From assembly GCA_000499405.2 (NCBI GenBank), contig HG738140.1, forward strand, positions 10,195,560-10,259,559: DNA of 64,000 nucleotides. The letters are read 5' to 3'. Below the pieces are notes generated by a model. It was not told the origin of the DNA, did no database searches, and saw only the letters and a list, made by a program, of their open reading frames with translations. The position numbers and the translations under genes were made by a program. The stretch comes from Onchocerca volvulus. Lineage: Eukaryota > Nematoda > Chromadorea > Rhabditida > Onchocercidae. Of the stretch, positions 53,677 to 64,000 are shown piece by piece. Position 1 is the stretch's first letter; every line of letters starts with the position of its first letter.

Positions 53677-54283
53677 ATGTCGGCCAACGGCGAAATACCA
53701 GAGGGAATCGGCCTGTTAGATAAGTTTCTAATCTGTCTTTCGGGATTTGAAGTGGTGAGTATTAGTGTTTGTAATTCTCAGTGTTTTATCTTTGTTTGAT
53801 TCAGGTCTAATAGCAGCAGTATTTCTTTTTATGAGTATTGCTTTCTTGTGAGACAATTTTCTAAACAGTTTCTGAAGATTTAACCGAAAGAGATACCAAG
53901 GAAGAGATATCAGGAAGATGTCATAAAATGGATTTCACCTACGAGATGTCGTTGCCTACTAATCTCGAAGATTTTATTTCAACGGCAGCAAGTAAATATG
54001 TCAGATGACAAGTTCCGCATTACCGAGAATGACAATTATAATTGTCATAGTTATTGCCACTTCCATATCTTTACTTACGGGAATTTCATGCAGATTCAGT
54101 TAAAATAGCATTTTTTCTTCACAGAAGCAATTCGAAAAAGCTCAAGTTTGGTATATCAAAAAAGATGTGAGTAGAATGCATAGTCCGAATGTCAAGTCCT
54201 TCGAGCTCATTCCTCTGACTTTTCCAGGCAATTCGATAAACAAGTATGGAACTTGCCTTCTCACTCGTATCACTTATGATTAG
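53677..54283 (+). CDS. Hypothetical small protein (about 100 residues)
   Basis: A possible four-exon chain is 53677-53758, 53869-53991, 54125-54166, 54228-54283. It begins MSANGEIPEGIGLLDKFLIC and includes KMDFTYEMSLPTNLEDF. In another reading exon 3 uses a different frame (KQFEKAQVWYIKKD) and runs unspliced to the same TAG at 54281-54283; exon 2 would then end further on. The two readings cannot be decided here. No domain, signal peptide or membrane segment is clear, and the family is not recognised. Support is sensible amino-acid composition and adequate splice sites. The opposite strand shows no coding signal here. Confidence 0.4.
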
Positions 54284-55299
54284 TTCCTGCAGTGTAATTA
54301 AGATTGTTCATTGTGATATCACAACATTTTAGTTATAGAATGAAAAGCGATTACTCGATTCGATTACTCTCTTCCTGAAGAAATGAATTCCCATGATGGG
54401 AATCGATATCTCAGTCTTCGAATCCTTTATTTAAAAGACACATGTGGACTTCTATTGTTTCAAATTTGTCAGTTTGTTCTTGTTTCTATGATAGCAATAA
54501 TGTACGACTATCCGCAAAATTACAGTAAGACTACTAGTACAGAATTCATAACCCGTTTTGCATCTTGTTATCATTTGCATTAAAAGATCAAACTTTAGGA
54601 ATTTGGAGAATAATGTATGGAATGAATAGTTTTATTTCATCAGTAACATGCTATTCAATTTTCATTATTATTCCTGGTTGGCATTTCGATAGAGGAAAGG
54701 ACATTTTTATGGTACCAGGTAATTTACATAGCCTCTCTTATCTATCCTGCATCTGATCATCCTACGACAAAGCAGTACTTGTAAAGTATGCAGGTCATTC
54801 ATCGTTTACACCGCTTCGTTCTTTTGCATAGATGTATTCTGTTTGTTCTGTCCTTCGTTATGCAACTGTGTCGCGATAACAGATGACAAAAAAAATCTTC
54901 AAGTGAAAAAAAGACAAAACTATGAGGTCAGAGGCAAAGTTGCCATATCACATATATTGAAGGAAATCCGCATCATTTGCATGAAAAATTCATTGGCATA
55001 CTGCTATAAACAGATCCAATTATAGCTCATCTTCTTGCAAAACTTTAAACGGCTTTCCAACAGCATCCAACTTCACACTTGAAATCTATAAATGAATCTT
55101 TTTGATGCATTTATGTCTTTGTAACTGTGGTCATTGTTTATTCTCAGCGGCACAGATTCATGGCAAAATGTAAGCTTATCTGATCAAAGGGAGTCACTAA
55201 ATTTGGTTACTAAATTGCAATTTTTTTTTCATTTGCTTTCTTAACTTCTCAACTGTGGAGCATAATAGAATCACCATTTCTTATAATGCTATGTGCTTT
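54284..55299. other. Intergenic stretch between convergent ends
   Basis: Open frames up to 66 codons on the + strand (54383-54583, 54565-54756) contain hydrophobic runs but no linked exons. The PLAT gene's 3' end lies at the right border. No gene is supported. Confidence 0.4.
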
Positions 55300-58200
55300 T
55301 TACCAAATTTCAGAAGATATGGCGTTATTTGATATAATGAACTCATCATAAAATTGGTCTCTTTCAACTTTGATGCTAAAAAAAAAAAAATAGTTTTGGG
55401 TTAAAAACGAAAGTGTAACTAAATCATCAGGATCGTCACCAAGCCATTTGTGACATGGAAATTGATACAGTGTATGATGCATATGTTCGATGATATATAC
55501 GGAATGTAGTAACCAAGGCTTGCAGTCACCCTTTTTTTCATGCCATACTTCCAATGATTTGAGCTGCGATAATGGATTTTGCTCAATTAGCAAGAATAGA
55601 TCTGACTGTAAATAAAACAGATGAGGAAACGAGCTATTTATAAGATGAAGGCGTACTATATCATTTATGAGAAGTTAAAATTTAGAAATTGGGTAGGGAT
55701 TTCATCTAACTAATTTTACATACTTATTCTTTTGGTGACACCAAACAAATCTCAGCGACCTTTATTGGGAAAATGGAAAATCAAATTTCTCTTTTCTTGT
55801 TCTCCTCTCATCTTATCTCAGTTAGAAAAACTTACATGGCCCCGTTGAAATTTTTTCCGATGGCTAATTGAACACTTAAGACGCACTTTGTCTGTTTGTT
55901 TGCCATTCATATCTGTTAACTGCAAAGTATTTATTTCCAACTAATGTAACAATATGTTCCCATAAAAATACTTTGGGTTGATATCATAAAAATTCAAATT
56001 CTTTGAATTATACTTATAATTTGAAAAAATGAAAACAAAGAACAAACACACTTGTACAAATATATTTGCTGTGGTTCCAGCGTTTTCTTTGCTACTTGTA
56101 CGAACTACCACCGAATAAGCGCAATCGATACCCAAACCCGAATATGATTCTACCATAGCATTCTTTAATTTCGGAACCTTTTACGTACTGTCTATTAGAT
56201 ATAAAATAATTTGGATTAAATAATATTTTCTTTCCTAAACTGATGATTCAAAGATGTTCATTTTAAATTCCAGTGAAATTTTAAGATACGTTATCGAAAT
56301 TAAGGTCAGTTAATACAGTGAAAGTGGAGTATCAAATAGCAAATCTTTTCATAAACTATTTTTGCAACTCATAAAAGCATTTGAAGCTTTTCCAATCAAT
56401 GAATCAACCTTCTTAAAAGCAAAATTATTGCAAAATGGATAAATTTTGCAATTGGAGATATTTATACATTCTTTATCACCAACTCATATGAATTTTATTT
56501 ACAAATTAGATTTCTTTAGTGCCATCAGATCGAAGATGAAATTCAGTAAAAATTAAATTTTCCAAATCAAACCTTCCGAAATGGTCTACTCTGATCCTCG
56601 ATTACCCTTAATTAACGAAACTATCATTTCTTCCCTTATTAGCAATAACAATACTCAGTGGTTGTGATCTAACATAAATCACAGAACATCATATTTCAAT
56701 TTCGTCACCTGCCCGCTTTCTAATTCCCTTCTGAGAAATTTGAAAATAGCAGTTATAGTAGTCATTCGATAGGAATTAAAAAGGTCATATACTTTCATTC
56801 CATTATTTTCAATCAATCTAAGGACCGGATCTACTGAATTCAGAACTTCGGACAAATTTTCAGAATTTCAGTTATTCTTACATCCATATATTCAACACAA
56901 TGATTCAAAAGGGAACAATATGATCTAAATAGTCTTTTATCTATAAATGAACAGCATTATATAAGCGCATAACCAACCGAAGAACATTGCTCAAATTAAT
57001 CACAGCTCAATACACGACTCTTCAAATATACTTCTATGCATTTAAATTGATTTTTTTCTTTTTCCTTGCTACCTTTAGCTTGGTGATTTCATACTGAAAC
57101 TTATTCAAATATTCAACTTGTTTCAGATTAAATGTAAAAGAATACGTCCTATTTTGATTCATAAATTGAAAAGTCTTGTATAAAATATTTGGTCCATTAA
57201 TATCATAAGATATGATAGAATAAGTTGAACTATCATGTAAAATAAATCAGAACAATTAATACAAGAACAATAAATCAATCCCTAAAATAAATGGAGCATA
57301 TAGTTTTTTTTTTTTTTTTTTTAACTACAGGTACTTTCATATATTACTTTCTGAATTCTTTGAAAAAATTGCAGTGTCAAGAGGAGATGGAATTTTTAAT
57401 GATCGAATCAATCAATTTAATTCTTAGCATTATAGTATTATCAATTCCTGCAAGAGGAATTGATTTTTGTCACCAAACGATTTGAACAAAGCATCAAGAA
57501 ATTGATTTCATAATTCTTTCATTTCTTGGTATTCATTCGAAATAGATTCAAGAACACAAAAATAATCTACATGTTAATTATACAAAATGAGAGATCTCAA
57601 ACACCAACATTATCGTACATCAAAATTTAGAAAAATTCTATTAAACAAGCTTACATTCTCAGTTATCGAAAGTGAATTCCATTCAAAAAAATTTCAATAC
57701 CTCGAGAAATATTGCAATGCTAAAAATATCCCCTGCTTTTTATCAATTTTTTAGTCAATACAGACATCGTACTTAATAATGTTTTGGAAAAATAAATTCA
57801 ACGATAATAGCGAGGTGATAAAATAAACTCACCTAAGGCAGTATTTAGCTTCGAGAGAGGCTGATAAAGAATGAAAGTTTCTTCTGAAATTTGTTGCAGT
57901 GAATCGGGGCAGTCTTGACCTTCTTCATCATCACCAGTATTTTTTTCTTTCTGACTTGTGTTTTTAGAAACCACATCCATAGCCTTTTTCATCGGCTCGG
58001 AATCCACAATGTGGGCAGTTCTGGAATCTTTGACATTCTTCACTAACGTCCAGCAGAATCCCCATTGCTCTGCACTCGAAATTACTGCAACTCGCCTAGC
58101 CTGATGTTGCTTCGGCTTCTCACATTTCCACATAACTAAGTCTGATGAGCTAATAAACAACCGCTTTTTGAGAATTTCCGCGAGCTTACTTAACCGATGG

Positions 58201-59312
58201 TATTGCTTTTGATGTGAAACCTCATCAATCTCATCATGGAAATTATATATTTTTGATTGATTTCCTGCTGGTGAGGATATGCTTTGTACAAAAAGTTTCG
58301 TTTCAAAAGTTAAATCATTTGATTCTATTTCATTAATTGTTATATCGAAAAAGCAATCACGCGATTGTTCGTCTGTAGCGGCAACACTTTCGGAATCATC
58401 AACACATACGGCATGATTTTGGGAAACATCACTATCGCTATGTTGCATCGTGATGGATTTGTCAGACTCAAAGTTTAATAGTTGAGAATTCATAAAATCT
58501 AGGTTTGGAGAAGTTTCGATCCTATTCAAGCTTTTATATTCAATTTGAGACGGGGGAAGAGTTTCCAGAGATGCCAGGGAGTTATTCAAAGAGTGGGTAC
58601 TTGTAGGAGTTGCTATCGACGAAGATGCATGCAATTTTCGCCTATGACCTGCTTTTTTACCACTTTTTTTATATTTCGAATTCAAATTATCGGATTCTTT
58701 TGCAGCAGTAACAAAAAAAGTACTGTTTCCAGATTGGCTAAAATCCTGACTTCGTGGTATTACTTTTGATCTTTGCAACGAAAAAGTTAAACTTTCACCT
58801 GATAAAAGCAGTTGTTTCGAATGTGGCGGAGTGAATATAAGCTCTGGAGATTCAAGAATAATTGGATCTTTGCAGTATAAAACTGGATTTATTGAATCTA
58901 CACACCTTGACGTTAAAATTTCTGTTGCGTTTAAATCTGAATTTTCCAGAGCTATAGGCGAATGTGCTATTGATTCTTTCAGAAATCCATTGACAAGGAC
59001 CGGCGACAATGGTGGTACTTTCTCTGCATTTTCTTTTCTATTCATCCGGAAAGAATTTCCTTGTGCGCAAATTAAAGGATTGCTATTCGGTGACACTGGT
59101 TGATGAAGGGTTATAACGCTTTCGTTTTGCATAGTGTTTCCTTCTGCTGAATTTTCTTTCTTCCTAGATTTGATATTTTCAAAATCGACTGTCAAAGAAC
59201 GACAGACTTTGGAGCGATTCTTTTTCAAACCACAATTCGATTTCCCAGCATTTGACAGTCGATGTCGCTGACTATGTGAACATTTAGGAAAATCGAATTT
59301 TGGCCATTCCAT
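55300..59312 (-). CDS. Large disordered protein with PLAT/LH2 domain
   Basis: The first exon (59312-57833 or 57829) alone encodes about 494 residues, mostly serine/asparagine-rich and disordered. Its end has a more ordered stretch (LAEILKKRLFISSSDLVMWK; WGFCWTLVKN). Then follow 57229-57073 (TYSIISYDINGPNILYK...), 56177-56052, 55919-55836 and 55605-55300. The last three form a PLAT/LH2 beta-sandwich: YSVVVRTSSKENAGTTANIF, then KKFQRGHSDLFLL, then LKSLEVWHEKKG, then FPCHKWLGDDPDD. PLAT domains bind membranes or partner proteins; the role of this one is unknown. The join between exon 1 and 57229 is uncertain: the strong donor TTAG|GTGAGT does not fit in phase, a weaker donor four bases on does, and a small extra exon is another option. 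The gene stops at TAA 55300-55302 or uses the donor TTTG|GTAAAA just before it. The ATG lies two bases after TTTTCAG. Confidence 0.65.
55376..55408 (-). other. 33-nt in-frame insert or ultra-short intron
   Basis: Within the last PLAT-gene exon, 33 bases start GTTTTT and end TTTTTTTAG. Removing them keeps the frame, and keeping them adds FLTQNYFFFF-like residues without a stop. Either a very short intron or a low-complexity insert. Confidence 0.5.
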
Positions 59313-59314
59313 TT

Positions 59315-60802
59315 CTGAAAATGTCAACAATAAATAAATATTCTATCTAGAAAATTTCGAACAGCCACATATTAACAATCTTAAAGCAAAAGTTTTTGTA
59401 ATGAAATAGAGAAAAATTTAATCAAACGTTTGTTGGTTTTTCTTTTAATAAACATCAAAATATGATGGACTTCATGCTAGCAATTATCTGATCTAGCCAA
59501 AATTAAAGGAAGATCACTTCGACACCATTAAATAAACTAAAATTATTCAATTAGTACTGACCTTTCTCAGCTATGAGTACACACTACAAATTGCTACTTC
59601 CTGACAGTAACCAAAAAAATATCTTTATTCTATTCCTGAATATCCATATCAAACAACGATATTTTGAAAAGCAAATTCAGTCAAACTTAAACATCTCACA
59701 GTCGTCCCAAAGCTTCTGAACTGTTTACTGCATATTATTTGGAGATGACCATTAAAGATTAAAAAATTTTACGAAAATGGAGTTCAAATTTTAAAAACAA
59801 GAATCCTGACGTAAAAAGCGTCTTCAAATAATCTGTTTTCAGATAAAATTGAAGATGCTATGATTAGAAACCATGACAGATGTCACAGCCAAAGACAATA
59901 TAGTTGTTACAGAATGATACTTCTTGGAGAACATACCCGGCAAAAATGCGCAGATTATCAAATATAAGTGTACCATATTTGCGATGGATTGCTAACAGTA
60001 TTTACACAGAATAGTTAACCAAATTGCTCAATATCATTGGTACGATTAATACATCAGTTGAACAAATTCTCATTTATTCGAAATTTAAATTTTCAAAATA
60101 AAGGAAATAAAACCAATAAAGTGAACAAAAAAAAAAAATATTCCGTTTTAAATAAATGAGAGAATGAAATTTAAAATATGAAAAACAATGCAAAGAGATT
60201 TATCAAATTACGGAACACCAGTAAGTTGATTGAAAGCAATTGCCTTAATTTTGAGTGTCATTCATGCAAAATTAATATTAATCAAATATCTAATGTTTTC
60301 TTCCAAAAAAAGCGATGGTACAGAGCACGTTTTCTATGAAAAATGGAATAAGAACAGAATTATTCACTACATCTGTTCTGGAATCTTTTTTTGTCAGGTT
60401 ATAAACACATATATATTTACAGTTTATTGAAACGTTAAGAAATGTAGAAAATATTGGAGAATTTCAAACATTTAAGAAAATTCTATAAAAAATTTCGAAA
60501 AACTTTAAAAAAAGAAAAGATTAACAAGAAATAGTACCGTAAAAATGAATTTAGACTTGAAACACAACCGAAACCTACACATCAAAACTTTTTGCTCCAG
60601 TTTTCTTCTACGTGAACTCTGTGATCAGCTTGCCTTACCACAAACGCTCTTTTTATCCTGAAAATAACTTCGAGAATCCCTTTGAAAATTTTCCCCACAT
60701 ATGTTTCTAAAAAAGTAAAAATTTGCTTAACTTTAAATAACCAGAGTTCACCTCCGATTATTTTTAAGGAAACAAAGTATTAAGCAGTGAAACTTAAGAA
60801 GA
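59315..60802. other. Interval between MEPCE-like and PLAT genes
   Basis: No strong exon was seen. A small acceptor-flanked segment near 60640-60660 on the minus strand (TTTTCAG|GATAAAAAG) would, if joined to the MEPCE-like gene, give an immediate stop. The right part could be 3' untranslated sequence and the left end carries the trans-splice-like acceptor of the PLAT gene (59315-59316). Confidence 0.45.
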
Positions 60803-63800
60803 CTAACGATCAACAAGATGTAACATGATAACACTATTCTTACCTGGGTGAGATTCTGTCATCATCGAGGTTTTAACTACACCTTCAGAAATACCATCAT
60901 TCAATGAAAATGAATCTGCTACACAGGTTTCTGGAATCCCGTCATGATCATAATAACTCGTTTTGGTAAAAGAATGAGACACCCGTTTGTAGTACACTTG
61001 TATTGGTCGTTCGAAACCTGAGATCCAATTGCATATTTAAAAAAAAAAAAGTTCGAAGAATAACTAAAAGAAAAAAAGAATAACTGGAAGAGAAATCAGA
61101 AAAAAAAGGTCCAGTGCTTTTAAACAGCACATTAAAATATGAAATGGTACTTATCTCAAATTATATCATTCTTAAAAGTAAATGAATGAAATAAATTACA
61201 TTCAACATTTAGAAAATAGTAAGTAAATAAACTGTCAAACTCCATAAATCGAAAAATCAAAAACATACCTTTTGTATGTGCTTTGGGAGGATCGATATGT
61301 TGACAAAAATCAAAACCAATATCGACGATTAAATATTCTTGGAATGCATTTGGCATAAATTCAATTGTTTTATATATCTCATTTATGTCTTTCTAAAATT
61401 CAGGAGCTTTAGAGTTAGGCCGAAGCACATATGAAACTCTAAATTGCTGAATTGGATATATCATATGCATTTGTGTCTTTTAAAGATTTTTCCTTAAAAA
61501 AGCTTACTTCAACTTATATCAATATGTGCAATATAAATGTCTTGTCTAATAGAACAGGCATAATTTATCAACTATTAAATTTCAAATTATATCATATAAA
61601 CTTACAACTTACCGTCAATTTTGCTCGTTTCTTATAAGTTTCAAAATTTTGTGGTTCCAAGATAAACAGACCACCAGGACGAAGATGTCGATAAACACGC
61701 TTGAAGAAACGTTTAATTCCAACATCTCCCCAGTTCAAATGGATCCACTTAGTGATACTTAACGCCATGATAACATCATATTCTTCTTTCACCTCAAAAT
61801 ATTTATGATTTCATAACTGTTCAAACAATCGCACGAAGATATAAAAGAAAAACAATACGTAAAATAATTTAATAAAGTGCATCTAATGATAACACCATGA
61901 CATTATACAAGACTTGATTCAAAATTTTGAAATTTTTGAAACTAAATACTGGGTAGCCACTTCTGCATATTGATGAAATGTTCTGGTCAGATTTTTACCG
62001 AAACAGTAATCAAAATAACATACCGCATCAAGCAGTTCATCTTTTTCTAGTACATAATTTTCGCAGCGAAACCATATATTATCAGGAAATTTAATTGAAA
62101 AAGTTGTAGACGGTGCAGAAACTGGCCCATAGCGTTGGGCAAATGATGCTGGGAAACCACCAACAATCTAGAATAGGATTTTATAACCATCAATTTCAAT
62201 TCCAAATGAAGTAATATAATTCAAAAAAAAAAAAAAGTAAAAACTCTCATCTCCTCCCAGATCTTTCGAACACCCGAAATAAGCGCTAAAATATCAGCTA
62301 ATCCTAGCCAAAAATTAAGTTCGACTATTGCTAGAATAAGAGAGTAAGGCTCTTGAACACTATACAAATGAATAATCGTCAAAAACTGATCAAATATATT
62401 TCAGTTTTTAAATCCCTTATTTTCGTTGCAACTGATTTTGGTTCGAAAAGTAGGAAGATTTTAGAAACAAGAATAAAACGAGAAGTACTATGAGTATAAT
62501 ATTCCTTAATTCTGGTTAGAATTTAAAGTCGAGATTTCATAAGAAATTCAAAGAAATATTGAAAATTCAAAGGCATACAGGTACATCTTTGTCACAATAG
62601 TGACGTATATTCTTTCGAGCCACACCAACTAAGTGAGCATCAATATCAATACCGACGATGTTTCGTGGCTGATATTCTTTGGCAATTGAAAGAGTCAAAT
62701 AGCCAACATTGCAACCAATATCTAAAACTGATTTCTTTTCAAACCATTCTTTCTTCAATACTTTCATCCGCGGATCGTGACCGCTGCCTTTTTCAATACG
62801 ATTCCCGTAATATCGAGTATAATTACCATACCGAAATCTGCAAAGAAAATTCTCATTTAATCACATCAAAAAAAAAAGGAATGAAATAAACAAATTCAAA
62901 ATAATTCTGCTAAATTGGAAAACCATTTAATCTTATGACCTGCATTTTTTGGCAGACTTATATTTTGGTACATGTCTATGTAAGTAGCATGCTAAGAAAA
63001 ATTCTTGATCAGCGAAATATTTGGTATTTTTAAACATAAACTTTAAGTAACTTTTCCCTGTTATTGAAAATAATTTTCAGAAAGTTTTAGAAAATGAAAC
63101 CATAATTGTTCATTTTTAGAGCGAGAAAAGAAAAAAGCAGGCTAAGAAGAAAGTTCCATCAATGATAAGTATTCAAAATACTGGGGTATGAAAAGCCATT
63201 TTAATATTATCAGCAATTTTTTTAAAAAAGATAATGGTCATTTTAAAAAAAAAATTACCGAATCTAATTTTTTTTTTTCAACATCTCGAAACTCGGACAT
63301 TAATACAAAGAACGAACCTTTGATTATCTTTCTTTTTTTCCCCTGATTTTTTCTCTTTGTCGGCCACATTTTTCTCATCCTCTGTTTTGGATAAATTTTC
63401 AATTGCTTGCGAGTTACTCGCTCCCGCCACTACTCCAGATGACGGCTGCGGTTTTTCAGTGCTGTTCTGCATTTTTCGTCCTCTTTTTTCAATCTTTTGG
63501 TGCGGTAGTCTTCTGGATGGATTCCCGCAAAATTTCCTCTTTAATAAATATTTGTAGGTAAGTGAAATCCTCGAGAATAGGATTAAATGAGGACAAATGG
63601 AAGGAAGAACTGGGATAAAAATAATATATTTATTTTAAAACATAAACTGAAGCGATGGAAGTTTTTTTGTTGTGCTAAATAGTTTTTTAAATACTATAAT
63701 TTGTTAGCAAAAAAAACTAAGCAATACCACGACTGAAAGAGGTACAGGTGACACAATCGGATCTTCCTGCCTTTTTTCGTTTATGCTACTAGCAATGCTT

Positions 63801-63875
63801 CCACGTCGTTTGGCTGAGCTTTCACTATTGCCCTCAATTTCCTCTTTCTCTGCCAGTTTGCTGCTGCGTCTTTTT
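60803..63875 (-). CDS. MEPCE/BIN3-type RNA methyltransferase (5' end beyond window)
   Basis: Exons on the minus strand: 63875-63728, 63538-63318, 62837-62579, 62167-62024, 61792-61613, 61392-61269, 61017 to 60844 or 60803. Phases agree, and the first listed exon needs two bases from an exon beyond the right edge. The first two are basic, disordered N-terminal sequence ([26 protein letters not shown]). The methyltransferase follows: [30 protein letters not shown] (SAM site), [56 protein letters not shown] and [12 protein letters not shown]. These follow human MEPCE and fly Bin3 in order. That family adds a methyl group to the gamma-phosphate at the 5' end of 7SK (and U6) RNA, stabilising it and controlling P-TEFb. 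About 50 serine-rich residues follow the usual end. The frame stops at 60803, or a good donor (CCCAG|GTAAGA, 60844/60843) leads onward. Confidence 0.85.
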
Positions 63876-64000
63876 CTGAAATAAAGTTTTACCGAAGACT
63901 AGATCTTGAGAAGATGTTTCCCGGTTTGGAATTCAAGCATTTTTTTTTTTTTTTTTGCAAATACTGGAATAACAACAGTAATATTTATCTGCATTTGACG
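63876..64000. other. Intron sequence of the MEPCE-like gene
   Basis: On the minus strand this runs into TTTATTTCAG before the exon at 63875. No exon is visible up to the window edge. It contains a T run of about 17. Confidence 0.5.

Noticed and set aside
58545..59103. Two + strand frames inside the long PLAT-gene exon
   Set aside because: Shadow frames antisense to a 494-codon coding exon.
1..64000. CRISPR arrays, rRNA or tRNA genes, bacterial-endosymbiont insertions
   Set aside because: No regularly spaced repeats, no rRNA-like blocks, no convincing tRNA cloverleaf and no bacterial-type long frames were seen by eye. A tRNA scan could still find one I missed.

Overview
The window looks like a chromosome piece from a parasitic-type nematode, most likely a spirurid or filarial worm. 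The species is not determined. The sequence is very A+T-rich. Genes are broken into many small exons by introns with plain GT...AG ends. Several predicted start codons sit a few bases behind a TTTCAG-like site with no obvious upstream exon, which fits spliced-leader trans-splicing. No bacterial, viral or organellar genes were recognised. All exon models here were read by eye from splice signals, phase and protein resemblance. No search was run.

Layout. 1-6.6 kb: no gene seen. 6.6-9.9 kb (+): a BTB/C2H2 zinc-finger protein with one GC-AG intron. 11.9-12.7 and 20.4-21.2 kb: two nearly identical ~0.78 kb blocks in opposite orientation. Between them lie a small gene (13.5-14.0 kb, +) and a nine-exon family GT11 fucosyltransferase gene (15.9-19.2 kb, -). 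23.3-25.5 kb (+): a divergent aquaporin of the AQP11/12-like type. 25.5-37.3 kb: a long stretch with no recognised exon but several perfect or near-perfect hairpins. 37.3-47.3 kb (+): a 15-exon Shaker-type (Kv1) potassium channel with the TVGYGD filter, part of it on a 20-nt microexon.

48.9-53.6 kb (-): an 11-exon protein with five or six C2H2 fingers. It is arranged head to head, about 80 bp apart, with a possible small + strand gene (53.7-54.3 kb). 55.3-59.3 kb (-): a large, mostly disordered protein ending in a PLAT/LH2 domain. 60.8-63.9 kb (-): the methyltransferase part of a MEPCE/BIN3-type RNA 5'-phosphate methyltransferase. Its N-terminal exons run off the right edge.

Functionally the window mixes unrelated genes: regulators (two zinc-finger proteins), 7SK-type RNA capping, membrane transport (aquaporin, Kv channel) and Golgi glycosylation (fucosyltransferase). 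The three minus-strand genes at 48.9-63.9 kb run in one direction and could be co-transcribed. The last exon of the MEPCE gene and the first exon of the PLAT gene are in compatible phase, so a fused transcript is also possible.
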